NCBI GenBank assembly: GCA_016180765.1
Contig: JACPAP010000114.1
Span: forward strand, 1-6,630
Origin: Gemmatimonadota bacterium
GTDB lineage: Bacteria; Gemmatimonadota; Gemmatimonadetes; Gemmatimonadales; GWC2-71-9
DNA length: 6,630 nt
Direction: 5' to 3'
How positions within the stretch are numbered: position 1 is the stretch's first letter; each line of letters opens with the position of its first letter. The notes below the pieces were generated by a model. It did not search any database, was not told the origin of the DNA, and worked only from the letters and a program-made list of their open reading frames with translations. Positions 1-6,630 of this stretch are shown piece by piece. Made by a program: the position numbers and the translations under genes.

Positions 1-19
1 CGAACGCGCACGCCATTTG

Positions 20-56
20 CAGGGCCGATTCACCAGACAGCGGTGGACCGGCCCTG
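20..56 (+). promoter_or_regulatory. Hairpin in the region upstream of glnA
   Basis: CAGGGCCG (20-27) pairs perfectly with CGGCCCTG (49-56). Inside, CACC (31-34) pairs with GGTG (42-45) across a symmetrical 3x3 internal loop, leaving a 7-nt apical loop. The structure ends 38 nt before the glnA start codon. It could be a 5' leader structure of glnA or the terminator of a gene ending before the window. No run of T follows it (TCACCTTTGG), so a classical intrinsic terminator is not well supported. Its role is unknown. Confidence 0.4.
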
Positions 57-79
57 TCACCTTTGGAACCATCAGCCTC

Positions 80-86
80 GGGAGGA
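80..86 (+). promoter_or_regulatory. Ribosome binding site of glnA
   Basis: GGGAGGA lies 8 nt before the ATG at 95. It fixes the glnA start there rather than at the in-frame TTG at 17, which sits against the upstream hairpin and would add 26 residues unlike any glutamine synthetase N-terminus. Confidence 0.8.
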
Positions 87-94
87 CCCTCAAG

Positions 95-1564
<1,470 letters not shown>

Positions 1565-1578
1565 GCGCTGACCGCCTC

Positions 1579-2748
1579 CTAGAAGTAGGTCGCGACGGAG
1601 AACAGCAGTCCAGCCTGATCGCTCCGGTTGTTGAACCGGTCGCGGCTGGCGCCCCGAATATAGTTGAGCTTGAGGACCGTGTCGCGCGTGGGCCGGAAGT
1701 TGAGTCCCAGGCCCACGCGCAGCACGTTGTCCCCTGCGATGTCTCGGTCGAAATCCACCAGGTCGAGCCGGACCGCGCCGGCGAATTCAGATTGCGGCAT
1801 GGTTCGCACCCACCCGGCGCCGAAAGGACGGAGCGCCTGGAGGTACAGGCCGCCCTGACGCTCGGCATAGATCCCTCGTAACGCCGGCGGGATATCGATC
1901 CGCGCCAGCGCCGCTTCGCCCTGAAGCTTGACCCCCGCCACGACCGCCTCGCCGTCCACCACCCAGATCGCGAGGTTGCGGCGGTCGTCCACCTGCTTGC
2001 CGTCGAGAGAAAACTGATTCCACGCCCCACGATGGCCGGATACGCCGATCTCGTAGCCGACCTTGGGGCTGTACGCCACGCGTCCCACCAGCGCCGGCGA
2101 GGCGTTGTTGTCCTCCACGTTGTCGCGGCCGAGGGGGATGCGGGTGCCTTCGCCGGAGCTGGTGAGCAGGCCGTCGCTGAAGCCGTTGACGGCATAGAGC
2201 TCGTAGGTGACGCGCGCCGGACCACCGAGGCCGACGAGGCCGAACGCGCCGAGTCCCGGCTCCGACAATGCCACGCCGAGGAGCTCGATGGCGATGAGCG
2301 GCCGGTCGGTGAACTCGTTGCGCGGACTGTCGTGGGCGAGATTGAACTTGCCGAGCGGTGAGAGCAGCATGCCCGCGCGCAGCGAGAACACCGGATGGAT
2401 GCCCACATCGATCGCTGCGTACTCGAGCCGGATCTCGTCGGTGCCGTTCTCGAACTCGAGTTCCGCCCCGATCCGCACGAAGTCGCTAACCTGGGTCGCG
2501 GTGAACAGGTTCCACCGCTTGGCGGAAAAGCCCGCCTCCTCGGTCACGCCGTCCGCGCGCACCCACCGCGCGTGCGCTTCGGCGTATCCACCCACGGCGG
2601 TGCGGCCCAACAGGTGCGCCAGGAACGGCCGATCGTACTGGCCGCCTTCCACGAACGGGCGGCCGGGCCGCCCCTGCGCAGTGTCCTGTGCAGCGACCGG
2701 AGCAGCCACCAGTGTCAGACTCACCGCGAGCCAGAGCCGTGCGGTCAC
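1579..2748 (-). CDS. Outer-membrane beta-barrel porin-like protein
   Basis: Predicted 389-aa exported protein. The start is a GTG at 2748 overlapping the stop of the Rieske gene (GTGA), preceded by GGAGGG. Starting there places a clean Sec signal peptide at the N-terminus: R4, a hydrophobic core at about 5-16, and cleavage after VAA (A20/Q21). The mature part is rich in short alternating hydrophobic/polar segments typical of membrane beta strands, for example around FVRIGAELEFENG, FSLRAGMLLSPLG and VLRVGLGLNFRP. It ends VATYF: a terminal Phe is the usual recognition signal for the BAM insertion machinery. The segment around LAHDSPRNEFTDRPL and the overall plan recall phosphate-selective OprO/OprP-type porins, but that subfamily and any substrate are my inference. 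It is the last gene of the cytochrome-Rieske-porin operon, so it probably serves the same envelope process, as a pore or an outer-membrane docking partner. Confidence 0.75.
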   Translation of the reverse strand: MTARLWLAVSLTLVAAPVAAQDTAQGRPGRPFVEGGQYDRPFLAHLLGRTAVGGYAEAHARWVRADGVTEEAGFSAKRWNLFTATQVSDFVRIGAELEFENGTDEIRLEYAAIDVGIHPVFSLRAGMLLSPLGKFNLAHDSPRNEFTDRPLIAIELLGVALSEPGLGAFGLVGLGGPARVTYELYAVNGFSDGLLTSSGEGTRIPLGRDNVEDNNASPALVGRVAYSPKVGYEIGVSGHRGAWNQFSLDGKQVDDRRNLAIWVVDGEAVVAGVKLQGEAALARIDIPPALRGIYAERQGGLYLQALRPFGAGWVRTMPQSEFAGAVRLDLVDFDRDIAGDNVLRVGLGLNFRPTRDTVLKLNYIRGASRDRFNNRSDQAGLLFSVATYF

Positions 2749-3170
2749 GCGCCCTCCGCGTACCGGATGATCAGTTCCCCGTCCGCCGTGACGCTCACGG
2801 GGTAGCGCCGGAGCGGCTGTGTGGCCGGCCCCTGCAGCACATTGCCTTCGAGATCGAACGTCGAGCCGTGGCAGGGGCAGCGGATCTGCGTGCCCTCGAC
2901 ATTGACGGTGCACGCCAGATGGGTGCAGATCGGTGACACCACGGAATAGCGCCCGCGATCGGCCGTGACCACATACAACCGCGTCTCGGTTCCCACCGGT
3001 CGGATCTTGAGATAGCCGCCCCGTCGCTCGAGCTGCGGATAGTTGCGCAGCGCCAACCGGATCTCCCCGTTCACCGGCGTCACGGGCGCGGCCACGAAGG
3101 TGGCACAGCCCGGCAGCGCGGAGGCACTGAGGGCCCCGGCGGCGATCCCGACGAATTCGCGACGCCGCAT
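2745..3170 (-). CDS. Rieske [2Fe-2S] protein, Tat-exported lipoprotein
   Basis: Small (141 aa) electron-transfer protein carrying one Rieske cluster on the outer side of the inner membrane or at the outer membrane. The N-terminus MRRREF has a twin-arginine pattern (R3-R4-E-F), then a short hydrophobic stretch and a lipobox LPGC with C22, so it is probably exported folded by Tat and lipidated. Cluster box I is CTHLAC (ligands C82, H84) and box II is CPCHGS (ligands C98, H101). C87 and C100 match the disulfide pair of high-potential Rieske proteins, and GPATQPL supplies the proline loop. It is shorter than bc1 Rieske subunits, lacks their usual transmembrane anchor, and no cytochrome b gene is nearby, so it is not evidently part of a quinol oxidising complex. 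The start ATG overlaps the upstream stop by one base (TGATG) and has no clear Shine-Dalgarno sequence, suggesting coupled translation. Likely partners are the adjacent di-haem cytochrome and the porin. The redox partner is unknown. Confidence 0.92.
   Translation of the reverse strand: MRRREFVGIAAGALSASALPGCATFVAAPVTPVNGEIRLALRNYPQLERRGGYLKIRPVGTETRLYVVTADRGRYSVVSPICTHLACTVNVEGTQIRCPCHGSTFDLEGNVLQGPATQPLRRYPVSVTADGELIIRYAEGA
2752..2757 (-). promoter_or_regulatory. Ribosome binding site of the porin gene
   Basis: On the minus strand GGAGGG stands 3 nt before the GTG at 2748, inside the last codons of the Rieske gene. Together with the signal peptide that follows, it decides the start. The open frame runs 55 codons further upstream only because it lies antiphase to the Rieske gene. 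Confidence 0.7.
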
Positions 3171-4345
3171 CAGCGCGAGCCGATGAAGTCCAGAACCGCC
3201 GTGCGATCGGCGGGGGTGAGGGCGGCGAACCGATCGCGGGCGCCTTGCGCCTCGCCGCCGTGGAGCAGGATCGCCTCCTCGATGCTCCGAGCCCGTCCGT
3301 CGTGCAGCAGAAACGCGTCGCCGTTCAAGAAATCCCGCATCACCCGGAGTCCCCAGAGAGGTGGCGTCTTCCATTCCACGCCGCTCGCGCTGCCGTCCGG
3401 GCGATCGTCGGCCAGACCGGACCCCATATCGTGCAACAGGAGGTCCGAGTACAGGTAGACCGGACGGTTCGCCAGCGCGGGAATCGAGCTCGGTCCCGTC
3501 ATCAGCACCGGCACGTGGCAGCTCGCGCAGCCCACCGAGTGGAACACCACCCGGCCGCGCTGGCGCTCCGGCGTGTCCGCACCGGGCGCGGGGGGCGCCA
3601 GCGTGCGGATGTAGGCCAGCACCGAGCGGATGGTGGCGGCCGGAATCTCGGGATCCGGGACCCGGTCGGCAGCCTCCGCCGCGCGGCTGGTCTGCGGATT
3701 GGTGTTCTCGACGGGTAGAAAGTCCGAGGTCACCCCGATGTCCTGGTGGTACGCTTCGGTGACCTGCTGCAGCAGGGTGGAAACCTGGCCCTTACGGCTG
3801 AAACGCCCCAAGCGCGGCCCCGGCTCCGCCCCCGGCTCGTCGGAAGGCACCCACGGGGGCGGAGTGACCCAGTTGGGCCGCCCGCTGATCCCGTCGCCGT
3901 CGGCGTCCAGCGAGTCGGCCAGCGCGAGGATGGTGGCCTCGGGGATCGCCTCGATGAGGCCGACGCCAAACACGGGAGGCGGTAGCCGTCCCGAAACCGC
4001 GGCGCCGGCCGGCAGAATCTCCGGCACGGCGCCAGGGATCGCCCTGTCTTGAAGTTGGGGTCCGCCCAAGCCGTTGAAGCGGAACAGGACGTTTTCGGGG
4101 CGCCCGCGGCCGTCAGCGCTGTGGCACGCCGCGCACGACACGTTGTTGAAGATAGGTCCCAGGCCGTCCGCGGGGGCGAACGGCCGGCCAAACTGCCTGT
4201 CGCCCTCCACGAAGGCGGCGAGCTCGTCAGGTGTCAGGCCGTCGATCGGCCCGTCCAGCACGTCCCCCGGGTCGGGCGAACTCGTGAAGGCGTCGCTGCA
4301 GGCGGTCACAACCGCCAGTGCAGCCCAGAATCTAGGGGTTGGCAT
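3170..4345 (-). CDS. Di-haem c-type cytochrome, DHOR/DUF1111 family
   Basis: Predicted 391-aa exported di-haem protein of the DHOR family (putative di-haem oxidoreductase, distantly related to bacterial cytochrome c peroxidases). Haem sites are CAACH (C71, C74, H75), followed by the family's SADGRG stretch, and CASCH (C273, C276, H277). Other family marks are DADGDGISGR at 147-156 (an EF-hand-like calcium loop), LLLHDMGSGLADD at about 302-314, WKTPPLWGLR at 325-334 and LLHDGRARSIEEAILLHGG at 346-364. The N-terminus is short and hydrophobic and ends in VTAC (C16), a plausible lipobox, so the protein is probably a lipoprotein. The ATG at 4345 is the farthest upstream start possible because the preceding codon is TAA; the Shine-Dalgarno sequence is weak. 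It is the first gene of the operon and lies directly against a candidate metal-regulator operator. Family members often occur with imelysin-type genes in iron-regulated loci; no imelysin is present here. The reaction and substrate are not known. Confidence 0.9.
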   Translation of the reverse strand: MPTPRFWAALAVVTACSDAFTSSPDPGDVLDGPIDGLTPDELAAFVEGDRQFGRPFAPADGLGPIFNNVSCAACHSADGRGRPENVLFRFNGLGGPQLQDRAIPGAVPEILPAGAAVSGRLPPPVFGVGLIEAIPEATILALADSLDADGDGISGRPNWVTPPPWVPSDEPGAEPGPRLGRFSRKGQVSTLLQQVTEAYHQDIGVTSDFLPVENTNPQTSRAAEAADRVPDPEIPAATIRSVLAYIRTLAPPAPGADTPERQRGRVVFHSVGCASCHVPVLMTGPSSIPALANRPVYLYSDLLLHDMGSGLADDRPDGSASGVEWKTPPLWGLRVMRDFLNGDAFLLHDGRARSIEEAILLHGGEAQGARDRFAALTPADRTAVLDFIGSR

Positions 4346-4359
4346 TTAGCTTTGCCTAA
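4346..4359 (-). promoter_or_regulatory. Candidate DtxR/MntR-type operator, proximal site
   Basis: On the minus strand this reads TTAGGCAAAGCTAA and touches the start codon of the di-haem cytochrome gene. It has perfect outer arms TTAG/CTAA around 6 bp. It shares GTTAGGC with the distal site 22 bp away, two helical turns. The TTAGG half-site recalls DtxR/IdeR/MntR boxes. A repressor bound here would cover the start codon and likely promoter. The assignment is by eye only. Confidence 0.45.
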
Positions 4360-4367
4360 CAATCTTG

Positions 4368-4381
4368 TCAGGCAAGCCTAA
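4368..4381 (-). promoter_or_regulatory. Candidate DtxR/MntR-type operator, distal site
   Basis: On the minus strand this reads TTAGGCTTGCCTGA, a near-perfect palindrome (T-x-AGGC-xx-GCCT-x-A). It lies 22 bp upstream of the proximal site, centre to centre, on the same face of the helix. GCCTAACA occurs on the plus strand at both sites (4354-4361 and 4376-4383). It is the better of the two palindromes. No -35/-10 pair is convincing around it. Confidence 0.5.
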
Positions 4382-4515
4382 CAGCGCAAGGGTGCGGGGT
4401 TGCCCGCCCGCACCGGCGTCCTTAGCTTGGCTTACGGAGCGGTCTTTCCCCGACAGCGAACTCAACCAGGATTTGATCACGCGAAGGTACATGCGTTACG
4501 GACAGATCTCACTGC

Positions 4516-4533
4516 CGCGTCGCGACGCGTTTT
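4516..4533 (+). repeat. 14-bp perfect palindrome followed by TTTT
   Basis: CGCGTCGCGACGCG (4516-4529) is identical to its reverse complement and is followed on the plus strand by TTTT (4530-4533). As RNA it could form a 5-bp stem with a CGCG loop, like a very short terminator or attenuator for transcripts heading to the ABC gene. As DNA it could be an operator. In GC-rich DNA a CG-rich palindrome may also arise by chance. Confidence 0.35.
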
Positions 4534-4560
4534 GGGCGGTCGTGTGCCCTCGCGCCTCGC

Positions 4561-4581
4561 GCACCGGCATTGCCGAGGTGC
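4561..4581 (+). repeat. Hairpin upstream of the ABC exporter gene
   Basis: GCACC (4561-4565) pairs with GGTGC (4577-4581), and GGC (4566-4568) with GCC (4572-4574), leaving an ATT loop and a 2-nt GA bulge. It lies about 100 bp before the ABC start codon and is followed by CTCTCTGAC, not a T-run. It may be a leader structure; the function is unknown. Confidence 0.3.
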
Positions 4582-4607
4582 CTCTCTGACGTAGCCCCCG
4601 CAGCCTA

Positions 4608-4623
4608 GATCATGCACGTGATC
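4608..4623. repeat. 16-bp inverted repeat before the ABC exporter gene
   Basis: GATCATGCACGTGATC has perfect 5-bp arms GATCA/TGATC and is symmetric at 12 of 16 positions. It ends 59 bp before the ABC exporter start, a suitable place for an operator of that gene. No regulator family is indicated. Confidence 0.3.
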
Positions 4624-4671
4624 CGCCGGCCTCCGGGGCGCAGTCAGCGAACCCGGGAGCAGGCTCGTTTT

Positions 4672-4675
4672 GGAG
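4672..4675 (+). promoter_or_regulatory. Ribosome binding site of the ABC exporter gene
   Basis: GGAG with 7 nt to the ATG at 4683. It supports this start over the in-frame ATG at 4710, which has no such element near it. Confidence 0.6.
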
Positions 4676-4682
4676 ACCGTGC

Positions 4683-6630
4683 ATGAACACGCTCGACCAA
4701 CAGATCATCATGCGTTACACCGGCCAGCCGTCGCGGCTGCCGGCGGAGCTTCGTCAGGAGGTGGAACGGCTGTGGCGGGGCGACGCCGTGCTGCTCTACG
4801 CGCTGGCCGATCTCGATCACGCGCTCTGTCTTGCGGACGCGTGGCTTCTCCTGGGCCCGCGGCAGGTGGCGGTGGCAAAGCCACGCCTGGAAGGCGGCTG
4901 GGACATCCACTCGTTCGATCGTTCGCGCATCCGCGCGGTGCACGACGCCCCCGGCCTCACGGCCACCACACTGACCCTGGTGGGGGAGCCCGGGGAGCCG
5001 CCGCTCGCGGTGCTGCGCTACACGCACCGGCAACGGCGGGTGGTGGAGAACATCCGGTTCGTGCTGGAGGAGGCGCTCGAGGGGCGCGCCGTGGCCACCG
5101 GCGATCCGGACCACGGGTATGCCGAGGGCGTCGCGCGCCCGGTGCGCGAGGCGCAGGCCCTGGTGGCGGGCCGGCAGACGGCGGTCATCTTGCGGCTGCT
5201 GGGCTACCTCCGTCCGTACGCCAAAGAGCTGTGGCTGGGACTCGGCGCGGCGACGCTCATCACGCTGGTGAGCCTCTTGCCGCCGTACCTCGCGGGGCAC
5301 CTGATCGACCGCGTGATCCGGCCGGCGCAGCAGGGCGTGCTCCCCGCGGCGCGCGCGGCGGTGGTCGCCTGGATCGCCGTGGCGGCGATGGCCGCGGCGT
5401 ACCTGGTGCGCCAGGGCGCGGCGCTGGTGCGGCTGCGGATGATGTCGATCCTGGGCGAATGGGTGGCGCGGGACCTCCGGGCCGAGCTGTACGAGCACGT
5501 CCAGCGCTTGTCGCTCTCGTTCTTCTCGCGGAAGAAGACCGGGAGCATCATCACCCGCGTCTCGGCGGATACCGATCGTCTCTGGGACTTCCTGGCGTTC
5601 GGCGTCGTGGACGTGTCGCTGTCGGTCATCATGATGCTCGGCTTGTCCAGCGTCTTGTTGTCGCTGGACTGGCGTCTGGGGTTGGTGATGACGCTGCCGG
5701 TGCCGCTCTTCGTGTGGGCGATCTACCGCTACGGCGAGGCGTTGAACCGGCTGTTCATCCGGGCGTGGCGGAAGTGGTCGCGCGTGTCGGACGTGCTCTC
5801 GGACACCATTGGGGGGATCCGGGTGGTCAAGGCGTTCAACCAGGAGTCGCGCGAGATCGGCCGATTCGACGAGCGAAACCGCGACGTGACGGACGAGTTC
5901 AACCGGATTCACCGGCTGTGGACCACCTTCTGGCCGGTGGTGATGCTGGCGGTGCACGGGACCACGGTGGTGGTGTGGGCGCTCGCGGTGCCGCGGCTGC
6001 TGGGCGACGGAAACGTGCTCAGCGTGGGGACGTTCATTTCGTTTCTTCTCTACGCCACGATGTTCGCGGACCCGATCGAAATCATCGGGCAGATGGCGCG
6101 GACCATGAACCGCGCCACCAGCTCCGCGCACCGCGTGTTCGAGGTGCTGGACACCGAGCCCGAGATCCGGGAAGCCCCGGCGCCGGTGCGGCTCGAGCCG
6201 GTGCAGGGCCGAGTGACGTTCGAGAACGAGACGTTCGCGTACGACGGGGTCCGCCAGGTGCTGCGCGGGGTGAGCTTCGAGGTGGCGCCGGGCGAGCTGA
6301 TCGGTCTGGTGGGACCGTCGGGTGGCGGCAAGTCCACCATCGCGAATCTGATCGCCCGGTTCTACGACGTGGGCGGCGGCGAGATTCGGGTGGACGGCGT
6401 GGACCTGCGCGCGCTCGACCTGGGGCAGTATCGCCGGCAGATCGGCATGGTGCTGCAGGACCCGTATCTGTTTCACGGAACCGTGGTGGAGAACATCCGC
6501 TACGGATTGCCGGAGGCATCGCTGGAGGCGGTGGTGAAAGCGACGCGGGCGGCCAACGCGCACGACTTCATCTGCAAGCTCACGCACGGGTACGACACGG
6601 TGGTGGGCGAGCGGGGCCACACGCTTTCGG
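4683..6630 (+). CDS. ABC exporter (membrane domain plus ATPase) with N-terminal extension, 3' end cut
   Basis: Half-transporter of the ABC exporter type (MsbA/lipid-multidrug class), expected to act as a dimer in the inner membrane; the substrate is unknown. The window shows 649 codons. Residues 1 to about 170 form a cytosolic extension not found in ordinary exporters: WLLLGPRQVAVAK (54-66), a strand-rich stretch to about 115, then a helix-like VVENIRFVLEEALEG (120-134), which together look like a PH-type fold (inference). The membrane domain starts near residue 171 (RLLGYLRPYAKELW), with hydrophobic helices at about 184-208 and 225-248 and further pairs later, plus the typical intracellular loop FSRKKTGSIITRVSADTDR. 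The ATPase domain has Walker A GPSGGGKST (544-552, K550) and the Q-loop at Q592 in MVLQDPYLF. The sequence stops at HTLS, the first residues of the LSGGQ signature, so Walker B and the H-loop lie outside. It is transcribed away from the cytochrome operon. The long antisense frame opposite it is a GC artefact. Confidence 0.93.
   Translation, partial: MNTLDQQIIMRYTGQPSRLPAELRQEVERLWRGDAVLLYALADLDHALCLADAWLLLGPRQVAVAKPRLEGGWDIHSFDRSRIRAVHDAPGLTATTLTLVGEPGEPPLAVLRYTHRQRRVVENIRFVLEEALEGRAVATGDPDHGYAEGVARPVREAQALVAGRQTAVILRLLGYLRPYAKELWLGLGAATLITLVSLLPPYLAGHLIDRVIRPAQQGVLPAARAAVVAWIAVAAMAAAYLVRQGAALVRLRMMSILGEWVARDLRAELYEHVQRLSLSFFSRKKTGSIITRVSADTDRLWDFLAFGVVDVSLSVIMMLGLSSVLLSLDWRLGLVMTLPVPLFVWAIYRYGEALNRLFIRAWRKWSRVSDVLSDTIGGIRVVKAFNQESREIGRFDERNRDVTDEFNRIHRLWTTFWPVVMLAVHGTTVVVWALAVPRLLGDGNVLSVGTFISFLLYATMFADPIEIIGQMARTMNRATSSAHRVFEVLDTEPEIREAPAPVRLEPVQGRVTFENETFAYDGVRQVLRGVSFEVAPGELIGLVGPSGGGKSTIANLIARFYDVGGGEIRVDGVDLRALDLGQYRRQIGMVLQDPYLFHGTVVENIRYGLPEASLEAVVKATRAANAHDFICKLTHGYDTVVGERGHTLS

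Larger units (their letters stand above)
4346..4682. other. Divergent intergenic region
   Basis: These 337 bp separate the di-haem cytochrome gene (minus strand) from the ABC exporter gene (plus strand). I see no gene: short open frames here start inside the operator sites or lack a ribosome binding site and recognisable protein character. The left end holds the two operator-like sites. The right half holds a 14-bp perfect palindrome (4516-4529), a hairpin (4561-4581) and a 16-bp inverted repeat (4608-4623). Promoters for both genes should lie here, but I could not place them with confidence. Confidence 0.6.

Noticed and set aside
17..94. Upstream TTG start for glnA
   Set aside because: There is no ribosome binding site, the start lies against a hairpin stem, and the added residues do not resemble a GlnA N-terminus. 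The ATG at 95 has GGGAGGA at 8 nt.
2745..3170. Rieske gene as petA of a bc1 complex
   Set aside because: It lacks the N-terminal transmembrane anchor and usual length, carries a lipobox, and no cytochrome b or c1 gene is adjacent.
3171..3374. N-terminal extension of the Rieske frame
   Set aside because: The 68 extra codons overlap the end of the cytochrome gene and are Arg-rich noise; the Tat signal starts exactly at 3170.
4422..4435. Possible third operator copy, TTAGCTTGGCTTAC
   Set aside because: It matches the proximal site at 11 of 14 positions but lacks palindromic symmetry and is not in helical phase with the other two (76 bp away). It may be chance.
4365..4594. Small plus-strand open frames in the intergenic region
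   Set aside because: The starts are TTG or lie inside the operator-like site, there is no ribosome binding site, and the products show no domain or signal.
4644..6620. 658-codon open frame antisense to the ABC exporter
   Set aside because: The opposite strand carries Walker A, the Q-loop and exporter helices in order. The antisense product is His/Arg/Pro-rich and its stop-free run is explained by codon bias.

Overview
The window is GC-rich (roughly two thirds G+C by eye) and reads as chromosome of a Gram-negative bacterium: it encodes an outer-membrane beta-barrel protein with a C-terminal phenylalanine, plus two probable lipoproteins. The style of the proteins would fit Gemmatimonadota or a related soil phylum, but that is an impression, not a demonstrated assignment.

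Layout. (1) 1-94: the end of a leader region with a strong hairpin. (2) 95-1564, plus strand: glnA, a complete type I glutamine synthetase (489 aa) of the beta type. (3) 1579-4345, minus strand: a compact three-gene operon, in transcription order a di-haem c-type cytochrome of the DHOR (DUF1111) family, a Tat-dependent Rieske [2Fe-2S] lipoprotein, and an outer-membrane porin-like barrel. The genes overlap by 1 nt (TGATG) and 4 nt (GTGA), so the three products are probably made together. (4) 4346-4682: a divergent intergenic region with no convincing gene. At the cytochrome end it holds two similar 14-bp sites spaced exactly 22 bp, resembling operators of DtxR/MntR-type metal regulators; at the other end it holds several inverted repeats. 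(5) 4683 to the window edge, plus strand: an ABC exporter (membrane domain fused to ATPase) with an unusual N-terminal extension of about 170 residues, cut by the window edge at its LSGGQ signature.

How they may work together. glnA makes glutamine from glutamate and ammonia and has no evident link with its neighbours; it converges on the porin gene with a 14-bp gap. The cytochrome-Rieske-porin operon is the most interesting part. Two extracytoplasmic redox proteins, both with lipoboxes that would permit outer-membrane sorting, are encoded with an outer-membrane barrel behind a candidate metal-responsive operator. I infer a redox or metal-uptake module of the cell envelope that responds to iron or manganese. 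Its substrate is unknown. The ABC exporter is transcribed divergently and may or may not be related.
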